A stretch of DNA of 64,000 nt from Bog-756 sp963833585 (GCA_963833585.1 CAWHYF010000005.1:868001-932000); one strand, 5' to 3'. Counted from the first letter of the stretch, positions 43,088-51,764 are shown. A program made the numbers and translations. The notes: generated by a model not told the origin, from the letters alone.

Positions 43088-43140
43088 GGGAAGGTATGGA
43101 TCGGCGTCGGGAAGGTATGGATCGCTGCCGCATTGGGTAA
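43088..43140 (+). promoter_or_regulatory. Direct repeat and SigF-type promoter candidate
   Basis: GGGAAGGTATGGATCG occurs twice (43088-43103 and 43109-43124), 21 bases apart, i.e. two helical turns. From the second copy, GTAT (43115-43118), 16 bases and GGGTAA (43135-43140) resemble the SigF consensus. The ATG of the gene at 43172 lies 31 bases further on. The repeat could be a regulator site or a duplicated promoter element. Confidence 0.4.
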
Positions 43141-43171
43141 TGAGCAATGCGAGGCCCCAGGAGGGCAGTAG

Positions 43172-43546
43172 ATGGGCGAGACGAGGCCGGACGGCCTAGG
43201 GAGAAAGGAGCCGACGGTGCCACCACAGCGCTGGACCCAGAAGCGCGAACGGCAGTACGAGCACATCCGGGCGGGCCTGGCCGAGCGCGGGACCCCCAGC
43301 GGCACGGCGGAGGAGATTGCGGCCCGGACGGTCAACAAGTCCCGGGCCCGCAGTGGCGAGGCCGCTCAAGCGTCACCGACGTCGCTCCGAGACCTCTCCT
43401 CGGGCCGCAGGGGCGGGCTGCGGTCCTACAAAGGCTCCGGGGGGAGGACCCGAGACCAGTTGTACCAGGAGGCACGCCACAAGGGGATCCCCGGCCGGTC
43501 CAGGATGAACAAGGCTCAGCTCGAGCGTGCGGTGGATGGCCGCTGA
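43172..43546 (+). CDS. Small basic protein of the plasmid-stabilization/Rho_N-like type
   Basis: A 124-residue basic protein. RWTQKRERQYEHIRAGLAERG and AEEIAARTVNKSRARSGEA (the latter often annotated as plasmid stabilization protein) form the N-terminal half. GGRTRDQLYQEARHKGIPGRS and MNKAQLERAV form a C-terminal helical module like Rho-N/SAP-type nucleic-acid domains. Perfect AGGAGG lies 7 bases before ATG 43172, and AAGGAG before a GTG at 43217, giving two possible starts. Chromosomal copies commonly belong to stress regulons; no toxin partner is present. Confidence 0.75.
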   Translation: MGETRPDGLGRKEPTVPPQRWTQKRERQYEHIRAGLAERGTPSGTAEEIAARTVNKSRARSGEAAQASPTSLRDLSSGRRGGLRSYKGSGGRTRDQLYQEARHKGIPGRSRMNKAQLERAVDGR

Positions 43547-43616
43547 ACCGGGGCCGCTCGGGAGGGGGCCAGGTGGCTCCCGGGGCTCGTCGCGCCGAAG
43601 AACCAGGTCCTAGGCG

Positions 43617-43988
43617 ATGATGCGCCGCGTCGTGCCGCTGGTCCAGTGCCCGCGGGCGGCGCCGATCAGCCGGGACGAGGTCCGGGCCGCGCTGGCCGCC
43701 TACCCGGCCGAGCGGGTCGAGGTGGCGGCCCTGCTCACCGACGAGCTTGTGGCCAACGCCGTGCAGTACGGCTGTCCGCCGCTGACCCTGGCCCTCGACT
43801 GGGACGGGGCCACGGTCACCGTCGGGGTGTCGGACGGTGGCCGACGACCCATACCCGCACCGGGCGGACTCGAACCCACGGCTGAGCACGGCCGGGGGCT
43901 GAAGATCGTCGACGCTCTGGCGAGCGCCTGGGGTGTGGCCTACGAAACCCGGGGGAAGAAAGTGTGGTTTCGGATGCCACTGGCCTAG
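43617..43988 (+). CDS. RsbW-like serine kinase/anti-sigma (HATPase)
   Basis: A 123-residue GHKL ATPase of the RsbW/SpoIIAB type. N-box VAALLTDELVANAVQYG has the full E-x3-N-A, the G1 box is VSDGGRRPIP, and G2 is HGRGLKIVDALASAWG, so ATP binding should be intact (unlike the RsbW beside sigF). It lies 162 bases before an RsbU-type phosphatase on the same strand. It may phosphorylate an STAS protein elsewhere or act as an anti-sigma. The first start, ATG ATG at 43617, is taken. Confidence 0.8.
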   Translation: MMRRVVPLVQCPRAAPISRDEVRAALAAYPAERVEVAALLTDELVANAVQYGCPPLTLALDWDGATVTVGVSDGGRRPIPAPGGLEPTAEHGRGLKIVDALASAWGVAYETRGKKVWFRMPLA

Positions 43989-44150
43989 CGACGGGCGGAA
44001 CGACGACCGGCGCCTCCGTCGGACGGCACCGGTGTCTCCCCGCTACCCTCGTGAGGTGAGCCGACCGCCGCGCACCGTTCGTTGTCGACCGACCTGGCAA
44101 CGGCGCCCGGGTGCGACCGGGTGGGACATCTTCTGGGTGTACCGGTCCCG

Positions 44151-45371
44151 ATGGCGATACCGGGGATGGCTCGGGCCGGCGGTGGTCTGACCGTGGACCC
44201 TCCCGAATTCGGCTCGACCCTTCGGGCCCTGCACGACCTGGCCCCGTCGGACGTCACCGACGGACTGGCCCGGCTGGCCCGACGGGTGGGGGCGTACGAC
44301 CTGACCGCCTACCTCATCGACTTCGAACAGTCCACCCTGTTCCCGGTGCCGGATCGGGGGGCCCACGTGGACTCCCCCATCGGCGTGGCCGCCACAGGAA
44401 CGCTCGAGGGTCGGGCCTTCGTCGAGCGGCGCCTGGTGCATCAGCGGGCGGGCGGAGCCTCGCGGGTCTGTGTGCCCGTGCTCGAGGGGTCGGACTGCAC
44501 CGGGGTGCTCGCCTTCACGGTGGACGGTGAGGTGGACGAGGAGGTTCGCTCCCGCAGCGAGGAGCTCGGCATGCTGGCAGGGGCAGCCATCGCCATCGCC
44601 GCCCGGTACACCGACCTGTTCAATTTGGTCCGGCGCCGCAAAGCCATGAGTCTTCCCGCCAGCATCCAGTGGGACCTCCTGCCGCCGCTCCGGCTCACGA
44701 CCCCCGAAGTGTCCTCCTGCGGAGTGCTCGAGCCGGCCTACGACGTGGGCGGGGACTGCTTCGATCATTCTGCCAACGGCTTCGCCGTCGATGTCGCCAT
44801 CATGGATGCCATGGGCCACGGGCTCGACTCCAGCCTGATCTCGAGCCTGGCCATGGGGAGCTACCGGCACGACCGACGGGAAGGGCAGCCCCTCGGTGTG
44901 GTCCACGAGCGTCTGGATCGCACGCTGGCCGACGCCTTCCACGGCAACCGCTTCGTCACCGGCCAGTTGGTGCAACTCGACGTGCACTCGGGCCGTCTCA
45001 CCTGGGTCAACGCCGGCCATCCCCTCCCGCTCCACCTGCGCCGCGGCCGGGTGGTCGCCACCCTCCCCTGTCGCCCGTCCCTGCCCTGGGGGCTGGGTAG
45101 TCCGCTCCTGGAGCAAGCCGAGGAGGAACTTGAGCCCGGGGACTCGGTGATCTTCTACACCGACGGCGTCGTCGAAGGAAGGGCCCCCGGCGGTGAGCCG
45201 TTCGGGCTGGACCGATTCGTCGACATCATCGAGCGCGCTTCGGCGTCACGTGTTCCGTCCGACGTCATCCTGCGGACCACCATCAATGGTGTCCTCGACT
45301 TCCAGGATCGACGGCTCCGCGACGACGCCACCATCGTCTGGTTGTCGTGGGAGCCGCCGGCGGTGGGCTGA
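44151..45371 (+). CDS. GAF-PP2C phosphatase (RsbU/SpoIIE-like)
   Basis: A protein of about 406 residues. A GAF-like sensor (residues about 30-185) is followed by a PP2C/SpoIIE phosphatase: EPAYDVGGDCFDHS, DVAIMDAMGHGLDSSLI, FVTGQLVQLDVHSGRLTWVNAGH, IFYTDGVVEGR and RDDATIVWLSW, with all metal-binding Asp in place. It should dephosphorylate an RsbV-like STAS protein and so activate a sigma factor. No membrane helix, so the signal is cytosolic. The start is uncertain: ATG 44151, ATG 44166, GTG 44193 and TTG 44082 are all in frame. Confidence 0.83.
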   Translation: MAIPGMARAGGGLTVDPPEFGSTLRALHDLAPSDVTDGLARLARRVGAYDLTAYLIDFEQSTLFPVPDRGAHVDSPIGVAATGTLEGRAFVERRLVHQRAGGASRVCVPVLEGSDCTGVLAFTVDGEVDEEVRSRSEELGMLAGAAIAIAARYTDLFNLVRRRKAMSLPASIQWDLLPPLRLTTPEVSSCGVLEPAYDVGGDCFDHSANGFAVDVAIMDAMGHGLDSSLISSLAMGSYRHDRREGQPLGVVHERLDRTLADAFHGNRFVTGQLVQLDVHSGRLTWVNAGHPLPLHLRRGRVVATLPCRPSLPWGLGSPLLEQAEEELEPGDSVIFYTDGVVEGRAPGGEPFGLDRFVDIIERASASRVPSDVILRTTINGVLDFQDRRLRDDATIVWLSWEPPAVG

Positions 45372-45394
45372 GCCCGGCATCGGGGTCGGAGGGC

Positions 45395-46207
45395 TCAGTG
45401 GTAGGTCACCGGGGCATCGAAGGCGGCCCGGCGCGAGGCCCGGCGCAGCGCCGCCATCACCGGTCGTCCCAGGAGCAGGACCAGCACGCAGTTGGTCGCA
45501 GCCCGGGTGAGGTCGAACCCGAGGGAGGTGGTGAGGTCGAAGAATACGAAGCTGTGCAGGTTGGTCAGTGCGCCGGCTCCGGGCGAGAACGAGAAGCTGG
45601 TCGAGGTGCCGGCACCAAAGGGCCAGAACCACAGGTTGAGCAGCGTGCCATAGAGCACGGAGGCGACGGCGGTGTAGCCGGCCAACAACAGGAGTTCGGT
45701 TCGGCCCTTGGCCGGCGGCAGGCAGCCCGCTCCGAATCCCATCCAGGCCGCACCGAACATCTGGAAGGGAAGCCACGGACCGATCCCGCCGGTGATCAGC
45801 GCGGAGGCGGCGATGGTCACCGCGCCCAGGACGAAACCGAAGCCCTTCCCGAAGACACGGCCGGCTGGGATCAGTAGGAAGAACACCGGCTCGAAGCCGG
45901 CCACCCCGGGACTGGGGATGCGTAGCGCCGCCCCGCAGGCGGCCAGGATCCCGAGGAGGGCGATGGCCTTGGCGTCGAGCGACCCCTCGGCCATCTCGCC
46001 CAGCACCACTGCCAGCAGGAGCGGCAGAACGGCCACGAACACCCACGGTGCGTCGGCGGCGTGGGCCTGGCCGGCGACGGCGTGGCCGTGGACGATCAGC
46101 GGCCAGCAGAAGGCGGCCAGGCCGATCAGGGAGGTCACGGCCAGGAGGGCCGAGGCCCCGGGTCTCAGTCGAACGGCCTGGTGGTGGGACGGTTCCCTAG
46201 TACGCAC
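45395..46207 (-). CDS. ECF transporter S component (substrate-binding membrane protein)
   Basis: A 270-residue membrane protein with 6-8 hydrophobic helices (LLAVTSLIGLAAFCWPLIV, VFVAVLPLLLAVVLGEMA, ALLGILAACGAALR, FGFVLGAVTIAASALITGG). PSPGVAGFEPVFFLLIPAGRVFG (quoted in part) and GGIGPWLPFQMFGAAWMGFGAG are ECF S-component-like. It is the last gene of the riboswitch-controlled operon and overlaps the EcfT-A-A' gene by 11 bases. From that context the likely cargo is a corrinoid; the sequence alone does not prove it. Confidence 0.82.
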   Translation of the reverse strand: MRTREPSHHQAVRLRPGASALLAVTSLIGLAAFCWPLIVHGHAVAGQAHAADAPWVFVAVLPLLLAVVLGEMAEGSLDAKAIALLGILAACGAALRIPSPGVAGFEPVFFLLIPAGRVFGKGFGFVLGAVTIAASALITGGIGPWLPFQMFGAAWMGFGAGCLPPAKGRTELLLLAGYTAVASVLYGTLLNLWFWPFGAGTSTSFSFSPGAGALTNLHSFVFFDLTTSLGFDLTRAATNCVLVLLLGRPVMAALRRASRRAAFDAPVTYH

Positions 46208-48986
46208 CGGCCGCTCCTCCGAGCGTGACGCGGACCTCGTCCACGGTCAGCCAGGGCTCAGGGGCCAGGACCTTGGCCACCTGGGGTGCGAAGACCGGCG
46301 AGTGGCACACCACGTCACGGGCCGGCCCGTCGGCCACCACCTCGCCCTCGGCGAGCACCACCGCCCGGGTGGCCACCTGTGCCACCAGCTCCACGTCGTG
46401 GGTGGCGACCACCACGGTCTTCCCACCGGCCGCCAGCTTCCGGAGCAGCCCCACCAGTCGCGCCTTGCTGGGATAGTCCAGCCCGCGGGTGGGCTCGTCC
46501 AGGAGCACCACCGACGGCGCCGGGGCCAGGACGATGGCCAGGGCCAGGGCCAGCCGCTGGCCCTCGGACAGGTCGCGGGGATGCCGGTCCCGGGGCATCC
46601 CGGGCAGGACCTGTTCCAGCATGGCGGCCGTGGTGCCGGGATCGAGACCCGTCTCCCGGTCGGCGGCGGTGGTCTCGTCTGCCACCGACGCCCCGTAGAG
46701 CAGTGCCCCGGCATCCTGGGGCACGAGTCCGACCACCGTGATCAGCTTGCGGGCCGTCAGCCCGGTCGGCGGCTGGCCGTGGACGGTGACCCGTCCGGCC
46801 GACGGCCGACGCAGCCCGGCCAGCTGGGCCAGCAGGGTGGACTTGCCTGACCCGTTGCGGCCCATCAACGCCACCACCTCACCGGCACCTAGTTCGATGG
46901 TCACTCCGTCGAGCGCCATCACCGGGCCGTAGGCCATCCTGAGGGCGTCGGTCCGGACGACCGGGTCGGGAGGCGTTCCGGTCAACCCATCCGACTCGAA
47001 GGGTGGGGCCGCGGCCAGTCTGCGGCGGAGCGGCCCGGCGAGGCGTCGGGCGTCCCGCACCGACAGGGGTATCGGAGTCCAGCCGGCCAGCCGGGCCAGC
47101 TCGACCAACGGAGGCGCGACGGGGGAGCTGGTCATGACCTCGGCGGTCGACCCGACCACGAGGCGCTCTCCCTGCCCCGGGACCAGAACGACCCGGTCGG
47201 CAAAGGGGATGACCCGTTCGAGCCGGTGCTCGGCCAGGACCACGGTCATCCCCACGTCATGCACCAGTCGGGTCAGGGAGGCCAGCACCTCCTCGGCGGC
47301 CGCCGGATCGAGGGCGGAAGTGGGTTCATCGAGGACCAGCACGCGCGGGGAGGCGCTCAACACGGCCCCGATGGCCACCCGCTGCTGCTGGCCGCCCGAC
47401 AGGGTGCCGAGGGAGCGGTTGCGGAGCTCGTGCAGCCCCAGCAGATCGAGGGTGTCCTCGACCCGGCGGCGCATGGCGTCCGGTCGGACGCCCAGGTTCT
47501 CCATGGTGTAGGCCAGTTCGTCCTCGACGGTGTCGGTGACGAAGCTCGACGCTGGATTCTGGCCCACCACGCCCACCAGGTCGGCGAGCTCCCGGGGCGG
47601 ATAGTCCCGGGTGGAGCGACCGTCGACGCTGACGTCGCCGGACACGTGGCCCCCGGTGAAGTGGGGCACGAGCCCGTTGATGGTTCGGAGGAAGGTGGTC
47701 TTGCCCGAGCCGGTCTCCCCCACCACCAGGCAGAACTCTCCCTCGTCGATCGTGAGCTCGACATGCTGCAGGGTGGGGTGGTCGGCCCCTTCGTAGGTGA
47801 AGGTCAGATCGGAGAACCGGATCATGCCGGGGTCCGCTCCACCGTGGACCCGGCGACCGCGGGCGGGTCGACCCGAGCAGAGGTACGGCCCGGGGCCGAC
47901 ACGCGTCGGTGGTGCGGGAGCGGCGACGGCGGGGGTCAGACCGACAAGGATCCCGGCCAGGGCGAGAATCGGGAGTGGGGGCACCTGGAGGGGCACCACG
48001 GTGAGCTGCAGGCCGGGCACACCGAGAATCCCGACCACGATCAGGCTGGACAGGGCCACCACCCCGGATCCGACCACCAGCCACTCGGCGATCCACCAGA
48101 CGTCGGGCCGGTAGCGGGTCCGGGCGGTCCGTCGGCCGCCGACGGCCATCCCCACCCCCACCAGCACGGCGCCGACCGCCACGAAGGGCAGACCACCGGC
48201 CGGGAGGGAGCCCGCGTCCAGCAGGCCGTACACGCCGACGAGGACCAGCAGCAGCCCGGAGGCCGTCGATCCGGCCGCGAGCCGCCGAGTCCCCGAAGGC
48301 ACCTCCACCCTCCGTCCGTAGCCCCGGGCGTCCATCGACGACGCCAGCTGCAGGGATCGGTCCAGCGCACTCTCCAGCACCGGGATGGCCATGCCCCGGA
48401 GCCCGGCCAGCCCTCGGGTCGGCCTACCCCGGAGCCGGCGAGCGTCACGCACCTCGGCGATGGCCATGACCACCTCGGGAGCGAAGGCCAGGGACACCGT
48501 GACCGCCACGCCGGCCTCGTAGAGGATGGCCGGTAGGCAGCGCAGGAGACGGTAGGGGCTGGCCAGGGAGTTGGCTGCCCCGAAACAGACGAGGATGACG
48601 GCCAGCCGCAGACCCTCGACCGCCGCCTGGATGACCGACTCGGCGGTGACCGGACCCCCGATGCTGACGCCAGCGGCCCACGACGGCAGGGGCACCTGGG
48701 GCAGGGTGAACAGGACGTGGCCGGGTAGTCGGTTGCCGAACACCACCTGCACCATCACCCGCACCACGATCACCACCATGCCCAACCGGAAGAAGAAGGC
48801 GATCGACCGGGACCAGGGGGCCGCAGTCCGTCGGGCCGAGACCACGAACGCGGCCACTGCGGCGATCAGGGCCAGGAGGATCGGGTTGGTCGTCCGTGTG
48901 GCCGCGCCGGCCAGACTGCCGGCCCACAGCCACCAGGCGGCCGGGTGCAGGCTCCGACGTCCGGCGGCCGCGGGCCGACCGCTCAC
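46197..48986 (-). CDS. ECF transporter EcfT-EcfA-EcfA' in one chain
   Basis: A single 929-codon frame. Residues about 1-360 are an EcfT/CbiQ-type membrane protein (helices such as PILLALIAAVAAFVVSA, and the coupling motif MAIAEVRDARRLRGRPTRG). Residues 388-660 form the first ATPase (Walker A VGETGSGKTTFL near 424, LSGGQQQRVAIGAVL near 530, VLVLDEPTSALDP near 549). Residues about 680-929 form the second (LMGRNGSGKSTLL near 705, LSEGQRLALALAIVL, VVLLDEPTRGLD near 825). The linker (about 355-387) is irregular, and Met388 follows GTGGAG, so internal initiation of a separate EcfA is possible. GTG start overlaps the upstream gene (GTGA). Confidence 0.85.
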   Translation of the reverse strand: MSGRPAAAGRRSLHPAAWWLWAGSLAGAATRTTNPILLALIAAVAAFVVSARRTAAPWSRSIAFFFRLGMVVIVVRVMVQVVFGNRLPGHVLFTLPQVPLPSWAAGVSIGGPVTAESVIQAAVEGLRLAVILVCFGAANSLASPYRLLRCLPAILYEAGVAVTVSLAFAPEVVMAIAEVRDARRLRGRPTRGLAGLRGMAIPVLESALDRSLQLASSMDARGYGRRVEVPSGTRRLAAGSTASGLLLVLVGVYGLLDAGSLPAGGLPFVAVGAVLVGVGMAVGGRRTARTRYRPDVWWIAEWLVVGSGVVALSSLIVVGILGVPGLQLTVVPLQVPPLPILALAGILVGLTPAVAAPAPPTRVGPGPYLCSGRPARGRRVHGGADPGMIRFSDLTFTYEGADHPTLQHVELTIDEGEFCLVVGETGSGKTTFLRTINGLVPHFTGGHVSGDVSVDGRSTRDYPPRELADLVGVVGQNPASSFVTDTVEDELAYTMENLGVRPDAMRRRVEDTLDLLGLHELRNRSLGTLSGGQQQRVAIGAVLSASPRVLVLDEPTSALDPAAAEEVLASLTRLVHDVGMTVVLAEHRLERVIPFADRVVLVPGQGERLVVGSTAEVMTSSPVAPPLVELARLAGWTPIPLSVRDARRLAGPLRRRLAAAPPFESDGLTGTPPDPVVRTDALRMAYGPVMALDGVTIELGAGEVVALMGRNGSGKSTLLAQLAGLRRPSAGRVTVHGQPPTGLTARKLITVVGLVPQDAGALLYGASVADETTAADRETGLDPGTTAAMLEQVLPGMPRDRHPRDLSEGQRLALALAIVLAPAPSVVLLDEPTRGLDYPSKARLVGLLRKLAAGGKTVVVATHDVELVAQVATRAVVLAEGEVVADGPARDVVCHSPVFAPQVAKVLAPEPWLTVDEVRVTLGGAAGAY

Positions 48987-49921
48987 GGCGTCCGGGCGCG
49001 ACGGCGCCAGCCGAGGACGGCGCCGACGGCCAGTGCCACCACCAGCCCGGCGCCGATCAGGCCCGGGACGGCGCCGCTCCCCGAGCCGGCCCGGCCGTCA
49101 GCGGTGGGGTCGGCACGGAGCGACTGGGCCTCCGCTCCCGAGCCGGCCGATGTCGGTGACGTCGTACCGGTGGAGTGGTTGGCGGCGGCCGGCGGCGGCG
49201 CCGTCGAGGCGGTCACGGTCGATGACGACGGTCCGCCGACCGCACCACTGGTCGGCGGGGTCGATCCTGCGGTGCCGGTGACGCTCCTCGACGTAGGGGC
49301 CCCGCTCCCGGCGGCCGGCGGCATCGGGACGGGTGGGGCCGGAGCCGCCGTCGTGACCGGGGTCAGGGTCGACGGCGTCGACTCCACCGACCCGCAGATT
49401 CCGGAGTAGCTCGGCGCCGGGGCCGGGGGCGGATCGCTGGGGTTGGACTGCCCGGCGGTCTCGAAGCGCCACCCCTCGACGTCGCCGCTCTGGACCGTCG
49501 AGAAGGCACCGGTCGTGGCGTAGGCCCAGGTGCCGGTGGTGCCGTGCCAGTAGGACCAGTAGTCGTACCCACCGGGGACCTGTTGTCCGCACACCGTAGG
49601 GGCATTCCCTGGGAGATTGTTGATGGAGCACAGCAGACCGGTGTTGTTGTAGATCGGCGCGACCTCACCGTGTTGAGCGGTGAACGCACCTAGCGCCTCG
49701 TAGCCGTTGTCGTTCGACGGGACCTGGACGCATCCCACCACCGGTGGCCCCAGGCCGCCGAAGTCGACGACGAAGGCCACGCTCACCTCGGTGGCGGCCG
49801 CAGCGGCATCCTTGAACGGCGACAGGGCGTCGGGCCCGGCCACCGCCAGGGCGGCGGAGGCCGCCCCGACGAAGAGCAGGGCCCGGACCAGTCCCCGGAC
49901 GGCGACCGGGCCGCCGGCCAT
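48983..49921 (-). CDS. Secreted SCO2322/DUF4430-like protein (transcobalamin beta-domain-like)
   Basis: A 312-residue surface protein: signal peptide (to about residue 40), a beta domain (VSVAFVVDFGGLGPPVVGCV, GYEALGAFTAQHG, SINNLPGN, YDYWSYWHGTTGTWAYATTG, VEGWRF), a long Ser/Thr/Pro-rich linker and a C-terminal helix (LIGAGLVVALAVGAVLGW) followed by RRRAR. The beta domain resembles the SCO2322 family and DUF4430, the latter related to the C-terminal domain of transcobalamin. It is coupled to the alpha-barrel gene upstream (TGATG) and the transporter downstream (GTGA). Probably membrane-anchored outside the cell, cooperating in corrinoid capture (inference). Confidence 0.75.
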   Translation of the reverse strand: MAGGPVAVRGLVRALLFVGAASAALAVAGPDALSPFKDAAAAATEVSVAFVVDFGGLGPPVVGCVQVPSNDNGYEALGAFTAQHGEVAPIYNNTGLLCSINNLPGNAPTVCGQQVPGGYDYWSYWHGTTGTWAYATTGAFSTVQSGDVEGWRFETAGQSNPSDPPPAPAPSYSGICGSVESTPSTLTPVTTAAPAPPVPMPPAAGSGAPTSRSVTGTAGSTPPTSGAVGGPSSSTVTASTAPPPAAANHSTGTTSPTSAGSGAEAQSLRADPTADGRAGSGSGAVPGLIGAGLVVALAVGAVLGWRRRARTP

Positions 49922-51750
49922 CAGCCCGCCTGCGCCGCGCCGGCGGCCATGCCCACGATGGGGGCGTTGAGGTGGGAGCCGCCGTGGGAGCCCTCGAAGG
50001 TGGCGTCCCCGTAGGTGAAGATGCCCCCGTCACTGGCCACCAACCAGTAGCCCGCCCCGTCCGGGGTGGCGGCCATGCCCACGATGGGGGCGTTGAGGTG
50101 GGAGCCGCCGTGGGAGCCCTCGAAGGTGGCGTCCCCGTAGGTGAAGATGCCCCCGTCACTGGCCACCAACCAGTAGCCCGCCCCGTCCGGGGTGGCGGCC
50201 ATGCCCACGATGGGGGCGTTGAGGTGGGAGCCGCCGTGGGAGCCCTCGAAGGTGGCGTCCCCGTAGGTGAAGATGCCCCCGTCACTGGCCACCAACCAGT
50301 AGCCCGCCCCGTCCGGGGTGGCGGCCATGCCCACGATGGGGGCGTTGAGGTGGGAGCCGCCGTGGGAGCCCTCGAAGGTGGCGTCCCCATAGGTGAAGAT
50401 GCCCCCGTCACTGGCCACCAACCAGTAGCCCGCCCCGTCCGGGGTGGCGGCCATGCCCACGATGGGGGCGTTGAGGTGGGAGCCGCCGTGGGAGCCCTCG
50501 AAGGTGGCGTCCCCATAGGTGAAGATGCCCCCGTCACTGGCCACCAACCAGTAGCCCGCCCCGTCCGGGGTGGCGGCCATGCCCACGATGGGGGCGTTGA
50601 GGTGGGAGCCGCCGTGGGAGCCCTCGAAGGTGGCGTCCCCATAGGTGAAGATGCCCCCGTCACTGGCCACCAACCGGTACCCCTGTGGGACCTCGACCGG
50701 GTCGACCGCGCCGGCCAGGGCTGCCACCGACTGGAAGGTGGCCGTGAGATCGGCGCCTCCACCCAGGGTGAACTGGAAGGCGCCGGCGTCGACCCCTGCA
50801 ATGAGTTGGAACGAGGCCAGGGCGGACACCGGGTCACCCGACGCTCTGACGAACGGGGCGGCGTTGGGAGCCTCCTTCAAAGCCACCAGGGCCTGGATGA
50901 CCAGGGCGGTGGAGTCGGGATCGGTGGGACCGGGAACGACGGTGGGATTGGCGTAGAACCCCCATCCCCCGTCGCCGTCCTGGGTGGCCGTGAGATAGGC
51001 CAGGGCCATGGCCGCCGGCGAGGCGCCGAGGGCGCCCTGGGCCTCGAGTCCCTCGACGGCCAGCGCCGTCGAGTTGGTGTCCGCACCCTGGAAGGAGTTG
51101 GGGTCACCGGTGCACGGGTTGAGGGCGACGTCGCTCGACCAGCCGCCGTTCGAAGGGCACTGTTGCGCCAGCAGCCAAGCGGTGGCCTGTCCCACCTGGG
51201 CCTGGCCCGTCACCCCCACGGCGGCCAGCGCGGCGAGCGCCAGTCCCTGCCGGAACGAGCCGTCGAAGGTGGGATCCTGGGTGCCGTACAGTCCCGACGG
51301 CTGCTCGGTGGCCATCAGTCGGCTGACCAGGTCGGTGCCTCCGAAGGCGTGCGGGTCGGCACCCAGCGCGTGGGCATCGAGGATGAGCAGCGCCAGTTGG
51401 CTGGCGCCGTCGGCCCCCGAGACCGTGACGTACTCGTTGACGTGTGCTTCGAGATACCCGAGCGCGGTGGCCGCCCGTTGCAGATCGACGCCCGCGGCAG
51501 CCAGGGCCAGAACGGTGTTGGCGGTGAAGGAGAGATTGGCCTGGCCGGGAGTGTTGCCGGGGATGTACCCCGAGGGGCTCAGCTGACCGGCCAGCCAGGA
51601 GGCGCCCGCTCGGGCCGAGGAGGGTTGGGGAAACGGGGTCGGGGTCGATACCGACGAGTTGGTGGCGCCGGCGATCGACGGTACCGCGGCGATCCCCATC
51701 GTCAGGCAGATCCCCAGGGCTGCCGTCGCCAGTGAGCGTTTCAGGGACAT
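49921..51750 (-). CDS. Secreted alpha/alpha-barrel (transcobalamin/prenyltransferase-like) protein with six 42-residue repeats
   Basis: A 609-residue secreted protein. Signal peptide residues 1-28 (LATAALGICLTMGIAAVPS). Residues about 45-340 are helical repeats with ASWLAGQLSPSGYI, TAWLLAQQCPSNGGW, NSTALAVEGLEAQG and DGGWGFYANP, the pattern of prenyltransferase/transcobalamin alpha-alpha barrels. Residues about 353-605 are six copies of a 42-residue unit (GYWLVASDGGIFTYGD then ATFEGSHGGSHLNAP), common in actinobacterial surface proteins. GTGAGGA lies about 9 bases before ATG 51750. A cobalamin riboswitch lies upstream. Likely a surface corrinoid-binding protein and first gene of the operon. 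Confidence 0.82.
   Translation of the reverse strand: MSLKRSLATAALGICLTMGIAAVPSIAGATNSSVSTPTPFPQPSSARAGASWLAGQLSPSGYIPGNTPGQANLSFTANTVLALAAAGVDLQRAATALGYLEAHVNEYVTVSGADGASQLALLILDAHALGADPHAFGGTDLVSRLMATEQPSGLYGTQDPTFDGSFRQGLALAALAAVGVTGQAQVGQATAWLLAQQCPSNGGWSSDVALNPCTGDPNSFQGADTNSTALAVEGLEAQGALGASPAAMALAYLTATQDGDGGWGFYANPTVVPGPTDPDSTALVIQALVALKEAPNAAPFVRASGDPVSALASFQLIAGVDAGAFQFTLGGGADLTATFQSVAALAGAVDPVEVPQGYRLVASDGGIFTYGDATFEGSHGGSHLNAPIVGMAATPDGAGYWLVASDGGIFTYGDATFEGSHGGSHLNAPIVGMAATPDGAGYWLVASDGGIFTYGDATFEGSHGGSHLNAPIVGMAATPDGAGYWLVASDGGIFTYGDATFEGSHGGSHLNAPIVGMAATPDGAGYWLVASDGGIFTYGDATFEGSHGGSHLNAPIVGMAATPDGAGYWLVASDGGIFTYGDATFEGSHGGSHLNAPIVGMAAGAAQAG
49942..50676. repeat. Six near-identical 126-bp tandem repeats
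   Basis: Units begin at 49951, 50077, 50203, 50329, 50455 and 50581, exactly 126 bases apart, encoding six 42-residue protein repeats. They are almost identical at the DNA level, including third positions. The three units nearest the gene end read CCCGTAGG where the other three read CCCATAGG, so the array may have grown by duplication of a block. Confidence 0.95.
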
Positions 51751-51764
51751 GGCGTGGATCCTCA

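Noticed and set aside
43855..43890. tRNA T-arm-like sequence (GGACTCGAACCCACGG on the plus strand)
   Set aside because: It codes for the G2-box region of the RsbW-like protein, and no acceptor, D or anticodon arm can be folded around it.
44056..44190. Short plus-strand ORF before the GAF-PP2C gene
   Set aside because: Arg/Trp-rich, no ribosome site and overlaps the probable N-terminus of the phosphatase in another frame.
49942..50676. CRISPR array
   Set aside because: Repeats are 126 bp, contiguous, lack spacers and are an in-frame protein repeat.
49972..51735. Long plus-strand open frame with GHQPVARPVRGGGHAHDGG repeats
   Set aside because: It is the antisense of the 126-bp repeats of the secreted protein; the minus-strand frame has a signal peptide, Shine-Dalgarno and riboswitch.
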